Positions 6,232 to 12,443 of a DNA stretch of 13,737 bases are shown here, in pieces; position 1 is the first letter of the stretch; each line of letters opens with the position of its first letter. Under the pieces are notes generated by a model that was given only the letters and a program-made list of their open reading frames with translations, was not told where the DNA came from and ran no database searches. The position numbers and the translations under genes were made by a program. Source of the stretch: Rubritepida sp. Lineage in GTDB: Bacteria; Pseudomonadota; Alphaproteobacteria; Acetobacterales; Acetobacteraceae. Where the stretch lies: NCBI GenBank assembly GCA_007129145.1, contig SKWC01000049.1, positions 1-13,737 of the forward strand, in the 5' to 3' direction.

Positions 6232-7464
6232 ATGAGCGAGATCTTCGAGACCGAGGTGGCAATCCTCGGCGCGGGCCCCGTGGGCGCCACCCTGGCCGCG
6301 GCGCTGTCGGCGCGCGGCGTGCCCTGCGCCATCCTGGATGCGGCCCCCCTGCCGCCCATGGCGCTGCAGGGCTTCGACGGGCGGGCCTATGCCATCGCCG
6401 CCGCCTCCCGGCAGCTGCTGGACCACGCAGGCATCTGGGAGCGGCTGCCGACCACACCCTGCCCCATCACCGGCATCAAGGTGGCCGATGGCCGGATCGG
6501 CGAGGCGCCATCGCCGCTCGATCTCGATTTCGAGGCCGCGGAGGTATCCGACACGCCCTTCGGCTGGATGGTGGAGGCGCGGGCGCTGCGCGTGGCGCTG
6601 AACGCCCGCCTGCCGGAGCTGCCGCATGTGCAGGTCTTCGCCCCCATGACCGCCGAGGTGGCACGCGACGCCGAGGGCGCGACGCTGACCATGCGCGACG
6701 GCCGGCGCATCCGCGCGCGGCTGGTGGTGGGTGCCGAGGGCCGCAACAGCCCGTCGCGCACGGCGGCGGGGATCGGCACGGCGCGGCACGACTACGGCCA
6801 GATCGGCCTGGTCGGCGCCTTCGCGCATGAGCGCCCGCACCACAACCGCGCGCTGGAGCTGTTCCTGCCCGCCGGGCCGCTCGCGCAATTGCCGCTGAGC
6901 GACCTGAAGGAATTCGGCGTCAGCGCCCTGCCGCATGCCTCCGCCTATGTGCTGACCGAGAGCCGCGGCGTGGGCCGGCGGCTGCTGGCCATGGACGAGG
7001 CCGGCTTCGCGCGCGAACTGCGCCGGCGGCTGGGCGACTGGCTGGGCGCGATCGAACCGATCGGCCGGCGCTGGTCCTATCCGCTGAGCGCGATGCACGC
7101 GATGCGCTACACCGCCGAGCGGCTGGCGCTGGTGGGGGATGCGGCGCATGGCATGCACCCCATCGCGGGGCAGGGGCTGAACATCGGCTTCCGCGACGTG
7201 GCGGCGTTGGCGGAATTGCTGGGCGAGGCCCATGCGGCGGGCCAGGATGTCGGCGCGGCCGCGCTGCTGCGGCGCTACCAGGCGGCGCGGCGGCCGGATG
7301 CGCTGCTGATGATCGGCGCCACCCATGCGCTGGAGCGGCTGTTCGGCAATGACATCGGCCCGGTGCGGCTGGCGCGGCGGCTGGGCATCGCGGCGGTGGA
7401 CCGCATCCCCGCGCTCAAGCGCGCCTTCGCGCGGCAGGCGATGGGGCTGCCGGCCTTCGGGTGA
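6232..7464 (+). CDS. ubiH: UbiH/UbiF/COQ6-family FAD-dependent hydroxylase
   Basis: 410 residues, the usual length of the family, which hydroxylates the ring of ubiquinone precursors using FAD, NAD(P)H and oxygen. The FAD dinucleotide fold opens with ILGAGPVGATLAAAL (GAGPVG at 13-18). The second motif is VGAEGRNSPSR (166-176), with Glu where many homologues have Asp. The third, GDAAHGMHPIAGQGLNIGF (302-320), binds the FAD ribose. Alphaproteobacteria often use UbiL or UbiM for several positions, so the exact ring carbon cannot be told. The start is ATG 6232-6234 at the family N-terminus; no clear Shine-Dalgarno precedes it. It is divergent from glnK across a 191-base gap and convergent with the DUF971 gene, 6 bases apart. 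Confidence 0.88.
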   Translation: MSEIFETEVAILGAGPVGATLAAALSARGVPCAILDAAPLPPMALQGFDGRAYAIAAASRQLLDHAGIWERLPTTPCPITGIKVADGRIGEAPSPLDLDFEAAEVSDTPFGWMVEARALRVALNARLPELPHVQVFAPMTAEVARDAEGATLTMRDGRRIRARLVVGAEGRNSPSRTAAGIGTARHDYGQIGLVGAFAHERPHHNRALELFLPAGPLAQLPLSDLKEFGVSALPHASAYVLTESRGVGRRLLAMDEAGFARELRRRLGDWLGAIEPIGRRWSYPLSAMHAMRYTAERLALVGDAAHGMHPIAGQGLNIGFRDVAALAELLGEAHAAGQDVGAAALLRRYQAARRPDALLMIGATHALERLFGNDIGPVRLARRLGIAAVDRIPALKRAFARQAMGLPAFG

Positions 7465-7470
7465 TCAGCC

Positions 7471-7839
7471 CTACCGCCGCGGCGGGTCGCGGCTCAGCCC
7501 GCGCTCGGCCAGGGCGGCCTCATAGGCGGCCCAGCGGCTGTCCTGCTCCTCGGCCAGCAGGCGCAGCCAGGCCCAGGAGTAGATGCCCGTGTCATGCAGG
7601 TCGTCGAAGACCAGCCGCACCGCGTAGTTGCCCACCGGCTCGATCCGCATGATGCCGACATGGCGGCGGCCGGCGATGGTGCGCTTCTGCGAGGGATCAT
7701 GGCCCTGCACCTCGGCCGAGGGGCTTTCGACGCGCAGGTATTCAGCGGGCAGGCGGAAGCGGGCGCCATCGGCGAAGCCCACCTCCAGCAAGCGCTCGGC
7801 GCCGCGGTAGCGCAGTTCGGTCACCGCGGGGGCGGACAT
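7471..7839 (-). CDS. DUF971 / gamma-butyrobetaine hydroxylase-like N-terminal domain protein
   Basis: 122 residues carrying the small domain found at the N-terminus of gamma-butyrobetaine hydroxylase, here standing alone. Recognisable blocks are FRLPAEYLRVESPSAEVQGH (28-47), RRHVGIMRIEPVGNYAVRL (58-76) and FDDLHDTGIYSWAWL (78-92). The C-terminal 30 residues are a charged tail. Stand-alone members have been linked to iron-sulphur cluster work, but the role is not settled and I infer nothing more. It is the last gene of the cnoX block, starting one base after the Trm112-like stop. Confidence 0.9.
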   Translation of the reverse strand: MSAPAVTELRYRGAERLLEVGFADGARFRLPAEYLRVESPSAEVQGHDPSQKRTIAGRRHVGIMRIEPVGNYAVRLVFDDLHDTGIYSWAWLRLLAEEQDSRWAAYEAALAERGLSRDPPRR

Positions 7840-7840
7840 C

Positions 7841-8038
7841 TCAGTCCAGCCGCCGCGCCTGGTCGGGCAGCATGATCGGGATGCCGTCGCGGATGGGATA
7901 GGCGAGGCCGGCGGCCTCGCTGACCAGCTCGCCGCGCTCGCGGTCGTAGCGCAGCGGCTTCTTTGTGACGGGGCAGACCAGGATCTCGAGCAGCTTGGGA
8001 TCCACGGCGCCGCCGGCAGGAGGGGGTGTCTCGGTCAT
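7841..8038 (-). CDS. Trm112-family protein (YcaR/UPF0434)
   Basis: 65 residues, the typical size. The family core KLLEILVCPVTKKPLRYD (15-32) and GLAYPIRDGIPIMLP (44-58) is plain. Only one cysteine (Cys22) remains; gammaproteobacterial YcaR and eukaryotic Trm112 carry more zinc-binding cysteines, so zinc binding is doubtful here, though the CPVTK form is what I recall from other alphaproteobacteria. Eukaryotic Trm112 activates methyltransferases; the bacterial role is unclear. A short Pro/Gly-rich leader (residues 4-11) precedes the core. It lies 11 bases after the LON-domain gene and one base before the DUF971 gene. Confidence 0.92.
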   Translation of the reverse strand: MTETPPPAGGAVDPKLLEILVCPVTKKPLRYDRERGELVSEAAGLAYPIRDGIPIMLPDQARRLD

Positions 8039-8049
8039 GGCTGTGGGCT

Positions 8050-8718
8050 CTAGCTGGGCCGGGCGTCGGGCGGAAGGTCGCCGCCGTCATGCGCGGCCAT
8101 GCGCAGCAGCGTGACGAGCGTCTGCGCGCGCTCGGTCAGGGTGGGGGCCTCCAGCAGGGCCTGCTTCTCCGGCACGGCGAAGGGGCAGACCATGGAGAGG
8201 GTGGTGACGAGGCTGGGGCCGGCCATCTCCTCGATGGCGCCCCAGTTCGCCTCGATGCCCTTGGCGCTGAAATAGGGGCGCAGCGCGGCCAGGATGTCCT
8301 CGCGCGGGTCGCCTTCCTCCGCTGCGGGCAGGTCGAGGTCCGCGAGGTAGGGCGCGTAGTCGGCGCGCACCCGGCGGTAGCCGCGGCGCATCTCGATCTC
8401 CTCGGCCACGCGGAAGCGCGCCACCCCGGTCAGGGTGATCAGCAGCCGCCCGTCATCGGTCTCCGAGAAGGAGGAGATGCGCCCCAGGCAGCCGACGCTG
8501 TAGAGGGCGGTGCCGCTCTCGGCGCGCGGCCTGGAGGGATCGCCCTGGATCATGCCGAACAGCCGGCCATGCGCCAGGCTGTCCAGCGTCATGGCGAGGT
8601 AGCGCGGCTCGAAGATGTTCAGCGGCAGCCGGCCGCCCGGCAGCAGCAGCGCCCCCGACAGCGGGAACACCGCGATCTCGGGCGGAAGTTGCTCGGGGGC
8701 GGGCTGGAAGGGATCCAT
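8050..8718 (-). CDS. LON N-terminal (substrate-binding) domain protein
   Basis: 222 residues containing only the LON substrate-binding (PUA-like) domain, without the AAA+ or Ser-Lys protease parts of true Lon. The signature IAVFPLSGALLLPGGRLPL (15-33), followed by NIFEPRYLAM (34-43), is typical. Further blocks are GCLGRISSF and LITLTGVARFRV, then a helical C-terminus (about 135-210). Such proteins are common in proteobacteria and are thought to bind polypeptides, but no activity is established. The start is ATG 8716-8718, 3 bases after the cnoX stop. Context with the chaperone-like CnoX suggests protein quality control, as inference. Confidence 0.92.
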   Translation of the reverse strand: MDPFQPAPEQLPPEIAVFPLSGALLLPGGRLPLNIFEPRYLAMTLDSLAHGRLFGMIQGDPSRPRAESGTALYSVGCLGRISSFSETDDGRLLITLTGVARFRVAEEIEMRRGYRRVRADYAPYLADLDLPAAEEGDPREDILAALRPYFSAKGIEANWGAIEEMAGPSLVTTLSMVCPFAVPEKQALLEAPTLTERAQTLVTLLRMAAHDGGDLPPDARPS

Positions 8719-8721
8719 GCG

Positions 8722-9651
8722 TCAGCGGAACAGGATGGTGGACAGGCCGCGGCGGGCCTTCATGGTCGCCGGGTCGTCGAAGCCCCAGGCCTCGAAGAAC
8801 TTGAGAAGTTGCTTGCGCGCGGCCTCCTCGTTCCAGGCGCGGTCGCGCCGGATCGCCTCCAGCAGCGCCTCGGCGGCCTCCTGGCGGCGGTCCATGCCGG
8901 CCAGCGCCACCGCGAGCTCGATACGGGCCTCGTGGTCGTTGGGGTCGGCGGCGAGGCGCTGCTCGAACTGGTCGAGCTTGCCCGCTGCCTCGCGGCCCTG
9001 GGCGGCAAGCTCCATGGCGGCGCGGACCGAGGCGATCTCGGGGTGGGATTGCAGCGAGGCGGGGAGGCCGTCCAGCATGGCGCCGGCCTGCTCCTCCTCG
9101 TCCAGCGCGATCAGGCAGCGGGCGAGGCCGGCCAGCGCCTCAGCGTTCTCGGGCTCGGCCTGGGCGACGCCGGCGAACAGCTCCAGCGCGCCCTGGGCGT
9201 CGCCGCGCTCCACCAGGGCCTTCGCCTCGGCCAGAGTCTCGGCGGCGGGCATCTGGCCGCCGGCCTGCTTCAGCAGGTTCTCGATGAACTTCTTGACCTC
9301 GCCCTCGGGCAGGGCACCCTGGAACAGGTCGGCGATCTGGCCCTTGTAGAAGGCGGCGACGGTGGGAACCGACTGCAGCGGCAGGCCGAGCTGGGCCAGC
9401 TGCTGGACCAGGGCGGCGTTCTTGTCGATGTCGATCTTGACCAGCCGCACCCGCCCGCCGGCGGCGCGCACCACCTTCTCGAGCGTGGGGGTCAGCTGCT
9501 TGCAGGGGCCGCACCAGGTGGCCCAGAAATCCACCAGGACGGGCACCTCGCGCGAGGCGTTGATGACGTCCTGCATGAAGGTCTTCTGGTCGCCGTCCAT
9601 GACGGGATCGGGGCGGCCCTGGGCCTGCTGGGGGTCGGTGATGACTTGCAT
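8722..9651 (-). CDS. cnoX: CnoX (YbbN), thioredoxin-TPR co-chaperone with CGPC site
   Basis: 309 residues. An N-terminal thioredoxin domain (about 15-130) carries WCGPC at 46-50 and the cis-proline loop QSVPTVAAF. A C-terminal TPR-like helical region (about 135-300) follows, with repeats such as DAQGALELFAGVAQAEPENAEALAGL shown here only by its ends, DAQGALEL and ENAEALAGL. CnoX holds unfolding proteins and hands them to GroEL/ES or DnaK. E. coli CnoX has lost the redox cysteines, whereas Caulobacter CnoX keeps CGPC as here, so thiol oxidoreductase activity is likely. ATG 9649-9651 has AGGA about 8 bases upstream. It heads a four-gene block reaching 7471 and is divergent from the nitrile-hydratase operon. 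Confidence 0.93.
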   Translation of the reverse strand: MQVITDPQQAQGRPDPVMDGDQKTFMQDVINASREVPVLVDFWATWCGPCKQLTPTLEKVVRAAGGRVRLVKIDIDKNAALVQQLAQLGLPLQSVPTVAAFYKGQIADLFQGALPEGEVKKFIENLLKQAGGQMPAAETLAEAKALVERGDAQGALELFAGVAQAEPENAEALAGLARCLIALDEEEQAGAMLDGLPASLQSHPEIASVRAAMELAAQGREAAGKLDQFEQRLAADPNDHEARIELAVALAGMDRRQEAAEALLEAIRRDRAWNEEAARKQLLKFFEAWGFDDPATMKARRGLSTILFR

Positions 9652-9698
9652 GGCGTTTATCCTGGCGCAGCCTGGGTAGGTGTTCCGGGATAGGGATA

Positions 9699-9720
9699 AG
9701 ACAAGAGGGCGCGTTTGTCT
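9699..9720. promoter_or_regulatory. small inverted repeat in the cnoX/nitrile-hydratase gap
   Basis: AGACAA (9699-9704) is mirrored by TTGTCT (9715-9720), with centres 16 bases apart, in the 133-base divergent region. The spacing is suitable for a dimeric regulator, but six-base arms are expected by chance fairly often. I record it only because it lies between two divergent starts. Confidence 0.2.
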
Positions 9721-9748
9721 CGTTCGCGCGACACCTGCCAGCACCCCG

Positions 9749-9778
9749 TTGCGGGAACGCTCGGACCGATCCTAACAT
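9749..9778 (+). promoter_or_regulatory. possible housekeeping promoter of the nitrile-hydratase operon
   Basis: TTGCGG (9749-9754), an 18-base spacer and TAACAT (9773-9778) resemble -35 and -10 boxes with three and four matches to consensus. The predicted start of transcription falls at or within a base or two of ATG 9785. No Shine-Dalgarno lies before that ATG, so a leaderless message is a reasonable reading. Confidence 0.35.
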
Positions 9779-9784
9779 CGCGCC

Positions 9785-10081
9785 ATGGACACGCACCTGC
9801 CCTATCCGGCCCAGCACGACCTGGGCGGCAATCCCCGCTTCCGCTGCGTCCCGGTCGAGGCCGAGGACGAGGCGCCGCCCGATGACTTCGGCAAGCGGGT
9901 GGACGCGGTGCGCAGCGTGCTGCGCGAGAAGGGCCTGATCACCACCGACGAGATGCGCCTCAACATCGAGACGCTGCCCGAGGGCGCCTATCAGGACCTG
10001 ACCTATTACGAGAAGTGGCTGCGCTCGGTGATGGCGGTGATGCTGTCCAAGGGCGTGATCTCCTGGGAGGATCTGCGATGA
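9785..10081 (+). CDS. nitrile hydratase beta-subunit, N-terminal half as a separate chain
   Basis: 98 residues matching the N-terminal half of a nitrile-hydratase beta subunit. QHDLGGNPRF (10-19) corresponds to the usual HDLGG start, DEMR includes Arg58 at the place of the conserved beta Arg that contacts the modified cysteines, and TYYEKWLRSVMAVMLSKGVI (73-92) is the family's YYEHWL helix. It is not the accessory activator, which lacks the HDLGG start. Split beta chains are known in thiocyanate hydrolase and toyocamycin nitrile hydratase. The helix KRVDAVRSVLREKGLI (37-52) also resembles the alpha-subunit N-terminus. No Shine-Dalgarno is visible before ATG 9785. The stop overlaps the next gene as ATGA, so a fixed chain ratio is likely. 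Confidence 0.85.
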   Translation: MDTHLPYPAQHDLGGNPRFRCVPVEAEDEAPPDDFGKRVDAVRSVLREKGLITTDEMRLNIETLPEGAYQDLTYYEKWLRSVMAVMLSKGVISWEDLR

Positions 10082-10386
10082 GCGCCGGCCCGGCCAATGA
10101 AGCGCGCTTCGCCCCCGGCGCCCGGGTGCGGGTGAAGGAAGCCAAGCCCGAGCGCATCGCGCGCATGCATCTGCGCACGCCGCATTATGTCCGCGGCCGC
10201 GAGGGCGTGGTGACCCGCGTCCTGGGCAGCTTCAAGAACCCCGAGGACCTGGCCTTCGCCCGGCCGGCGGAGTTCAAGATGCTCTATCATGTCGAGTTCG
10301 AGCAGCCCCCGATCTGGGAGGAGGGCAAGCCGGGCGACACGCTGATGGTGGAACTCTACGAACACTGGCTGGAGCCCGCGGCATGA
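10078..10386 (+). CDS. nitrile hydratase beta-subunit, C-terminal SH3-like half
   Basis: 102 residues covering the SH3-like barrel of the beta subunit. FAPGARVRVKEAKP (11-24) and HLRTPHYVRGREGVVTRVLG (31-50) match the usual RVRV and H-R-x-P-x-Y-x-R-G-x-x-G blocks; Arg39 is the likely second arginine that contacts the cysteine-sulfinate/sulfenate pair. LYHVEF (69-74) and VELYEHWLEPA at the end are also typical. Together with the upstream 98-residue chain it makes one beta-subunit equivalent. Its ATG lies inside the previous stop (10078-10081) and its own stop overlaps the alpha start (10383-10386), so all three chains are translationally coupled. The cytoplasmic heteromer with the alpha chain is expected. 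Confidence 0.88.
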   Translation: MSAGPANEARFAPGARVRVKEAKPERIARMHLRTPHYVRGREGVVTRVLGSFKNPEDLAFARPAEFKMLYHVEFEQPPIWEEGKPGDTLMVELYEHWLEPAA

Positions 10387-10988
10387 GCGCCAAGCTTCCC
10401 CTGCCCGAGAGCGTGGAACTGCTGGAGAAGTTCGTGACGGCGCTGCAGCGCCGCGGCGTGCTGACCGAGGCCGACATCGAGCGCCGCAAGGCCCTGACCG
10501 ACGAGGGCAACCCCGCGACCGGGGCGCGCATGATCGCGCGCGCCTGGCTCGACCCCGACGGGCGCGCGCTGATGCTGCGAGACGGCACCGCGGCGGCCGA
10601 GGCGATGGGGGTGTCCATGGCCGGGGCGCCGCCGCTGGGCGTGCTCGAGAACACGCCGGAACTGCATCACCTGATCGTGTGCACGCTGTGCTCCTGCTAT
10701 CCGCGCGCGGTGATCGGCTACCCGCCGCATTGGTACAAATCCTTCGCCTACCGCTCGCGTGCGGTGCGTGAGCCCCGCGCGGTGCTGGCCGAATTCGGCA
10801 CGGCCCTGCCCGAGGGCGTGCGGGTGCGGGTGGTGGACAGCACCGCCGACTACCGCTGGATGGTGCTGCCGCTGCGCCCGCCCGGCACCGAGGGCTGGAG
10901 CGAGGATGAGCTGACCGCCATCATCACCCGCGACGACATGGTGGGCGTGAGCCTGCCGAGCGCCGAGCGACGCCAACAGGCGGCGTGA
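10383..10988 (+). CDS. nthA: nitrile hydratase / thiocyanate hydrolase catalytic subunit, cobalt type
   Basis: 201 residues, the usual alpha-subunit length. The metal claw VCTLCSC (99-105) gives ligands Cys100, Cys103, Ser104 and Cys105; Thr in the second place marks the non-corrin cobalt type rather than iron. The block YPPHWYKSFAYRSRAVREPR (113-132) follows, as in the family. Right after the claw the sequence is YPRA (106-109), where the well-studied enzymes have a Trp-Pro pair. The enzyme hydrates a nitrile to an amide, or a related C-N substrate; thiocyanate hydrolase shares the claw and the split-beta gene layout, so the substrate is open. No metallochaperone or amidase gene is visible nearby. 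The stop overlaps the MFS start as GTGA. Confidence 0.93.
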   Translation: MSAKLPLPESVELLEKFVTALQRRGVLTEADIERRKALTDEGNPATGARMIARAWLDPDGRALMLRDGTAAAEAMGVSMAGAPPLGVLENTPELHHLIVCTLCSCYPRAVIGYPPHWYKSFAYRSRAVREPRAVLAEFGTALPEGVRVRVVDSTADYRWMVLPLRPPGTEGWSEDELTAIITRDDMVGVSLPSAERRQQAA

Positions 10989-12331
10989 ACCCGGCCAGGG
11001 GCGAGAGCCCGGCGCCGGACGGGCTTCCGCTTGGCCGGCGCGGCGCCGCCGCGGCCTGCATCGCCGCGGGCATCACCGTCACGGTGCTGGACGCGGCGAT
11101 GCTCAACATCGCGCTGCCCACGGCTGCGCTGGACCTCGGGCTGACGCCGGCCGAGGTCATCTGGATCGTCAACGCATACCAGATCGTGGTCGTGGGGACT
11201 CTGATCCCCATGTCCTCGCTGGGCGAGGTGCTGGGCTATCGCCGTGTCTGGGCAGCGGGGCTGGCGCTGTTCTGCGCCGCCTCGGTCTTCAACGCCTTCG
11301 CCCCCGGCTTCGAGGCGCTGCTGGTCGGGCGGATGGTGCAGGCAGTCGGCTCGGCCGCGGTGATGGCGCTGACCGCGGGGCTGGTGCGCCACACCTACCC
11401 CTCGAACCAGCTGGGCCGGGCGATCGGGGTGAACGCCATGACGGTGGGGCTCGCTTCCGCGGCGGGGCCAACCCTGGGGGCGCTGGTGCTGGCGGTGGCG
11501 GACTGGCCCGCGGTGTTCCTCGCGCATGTTCCGCTCGGCCTCGCGGCGCTGCTTTTCGGGATCCGGCTGGTGCCGCGCGCGGGGCCGCAGCGGCGCGGCT
11601 TCGACCTGGCGGCGGCGGGGATGAACATGGCCGGCTTCGGGCTGGTCTTCGGCGGGCTCGACCGGATGCTGCACCAGCCTTGGCTGGGCGTGCCTCTGCT
11701 GCTGGCGGGCGCCGCGAGCCTGGCCGCGCTGGTGCGGCATGAGATGGGGCGCGCGGTGCCGCTGCTGCCATTGGACCTGCTGCGCATCCGGGTCGTGCGC
11801 TTCGCCGTCTCGGCCTCGGTGTGCATGTTCTCGGCGCATATGGTGCTGGTGATCGCGATGCCCTTCCACCTGTCGGCGGCGGGGTTCTCGCCCATCGAGA
11901 TCGGGCTGATCGTGACCCCCTACCCGCTGGCGGTGGGGCTGCTGGGGCCGCTGGCCGGGCGCTGGGCGGACCGGGCGAATTCGCCGCTGAGCTGTGTGCT
12001 GGGCGGGCTGTTCCTGGCGGCCTCCTTGCTGATGCTGGCCGTGGTTCCGGCGGATTCCGTGCCGCTGGTGGGGCTGGCCATGCTGCTGGCGGGCATCGGC
12101 TTCGCCGGCTTCCAGTCGCCCAACAACCGCACCATGCTCTCGGCGGCGCCGCGGGCGCGGGCGGGCAGCGCCGGGGGCATGCAGGCCACGGCACGGGTCC
12201 TGGGCCAGAGCCTGGGCGCCATCGTCACCGCCGCGAGCTTCACCCTGGCCGGGCCGCCGGCGGCCTTCCTGGTGGGCGGGGCGGCGTCCCTGGTCGCGGC
12301 AGGGTTGAGCATGGCCCGAGGGCGCGGATAG
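10985..12331 (+). CDS. MFS transporter, DHA2 (drug:H+ antiporter) type
   Basis: 448 residues with 12 to 14 membrane helices, near the short end for DHA2 proteins such as EmrB or SmvA. Family marks are VTVLDAAMLNIALP (32-45) with Asp36 in helix 1, a degenerate motif A (GEVLGYRRVW), motif B with Arg116 in GRMVQAVGSA, and motif C AAGPTLGALVLA (159-170). The start is GTG 10985-10987, overlapping the alpha-subunit stop as GTGA, so it is probably made from the nitrile-hydratase message. It might import the substrate or export a product or toxic nitrile; sequence alone cannot say. The gene stops at TAG 12329-12331 with no good terminator behind it. Confidence 0.92.
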   Translation: MNPARGESPAPDGLPLGRRGAAAACIAAGITVTVLDAAMLNIALPTAALDLGLTPAEVIWIVNAYQIVVVGTLIPMSSLGEVLGYRRVWAAGLALFCAASVFNAFAPGFEALLVGRMVQAVGSAAVMALTAGLVRHTYPSNQLGRAIGVNAMTVGLASAAGPTLGALVLAVADWPAVFLAHVPLGLAALLFGIRLVPRAGPQRRGFDLAAAGMNMAGFGLVFGGLDRMLHQPWLGVPLLLAGAASLAALVRHEMGRAVPLLPLDLLRIRVVRFAVSASVCMFSAHMVLVIAMPFHLSAAGFSPIEIGLIVTPYPLAVGLLGPLAGRWADRANSPLSCVLGGLFLAASLLMLAVVPADSVPLVGLAMLLAGIGFAGFQSPNNRTMLSAAPRARAGSAGGMQATARVLGQSLGAIVTAASFTLAGPPAAFLVGGAASLVAAGLSMARGRG

Positions 12332-12360
12332 CGCCTGGGAAGCCCGCCGGGCGTGATTCA

Positions 12361-12406
12361 TCCAGAAAAAAGAAAACGGTTGCGCGACAGAGACATAATA
12401 TTAAGG
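12361..12406 (+). promoter_or_regulatory. AT-rich leader with a -10-like box before the TpsB gene
   Basis: About 40% GC in a window that is otherwise near 70%. It contains an A-rich stretch (12366-12376), TTGCGC at 12380-12385 and TAATAT at 12396-12401, within the 8-bp palindrome TAATATTA (12396-12403). The distance between the TTG and TAATAT boxes is too short for a standard sigma-70 promoter, so I call the region, not exact boxes. It lies 38 bases before the ATG of the TpsB gene. Confidence 0.4.
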
Positions 12407-12443
12407 TAAGCCCCAAGCGAGAACGCGAGGTTTCGGGGGCACG

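Noticed and set aside
6100..7326. Open frame of 408 codons on the - strand
   Set aside because: It mirrors the ubiH-family gene; the plus strand has FAD motifs in the right order.
8026..9693. Open frame of 555 codons on the + strand
   Set aside because: It is antisense to cnoX and the LON-domain gene and reads as repetitive Gly/Leu/Gln/His sequence.
9785..10081. Nitrile hydratase activator (P14K type)
   Set aside because: The HDLGG start, the DEMR arginine and the YYEKWL helix are beta-subunit marks, and the chain sits where the missing beta N-terminus should be.
12332..12353. Hairpin CGCCTGG/CCGGGCG after the MFS gene as a terminator
   Set aside because: It needs a G-U pair and is not followed by a U-tract on the + strand.
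10850..12361. Open frame of 503 codons on the - strand
   Set aside because: It is antisense to the MFS gene; the sense strand has MFS motifs and membrane helices.
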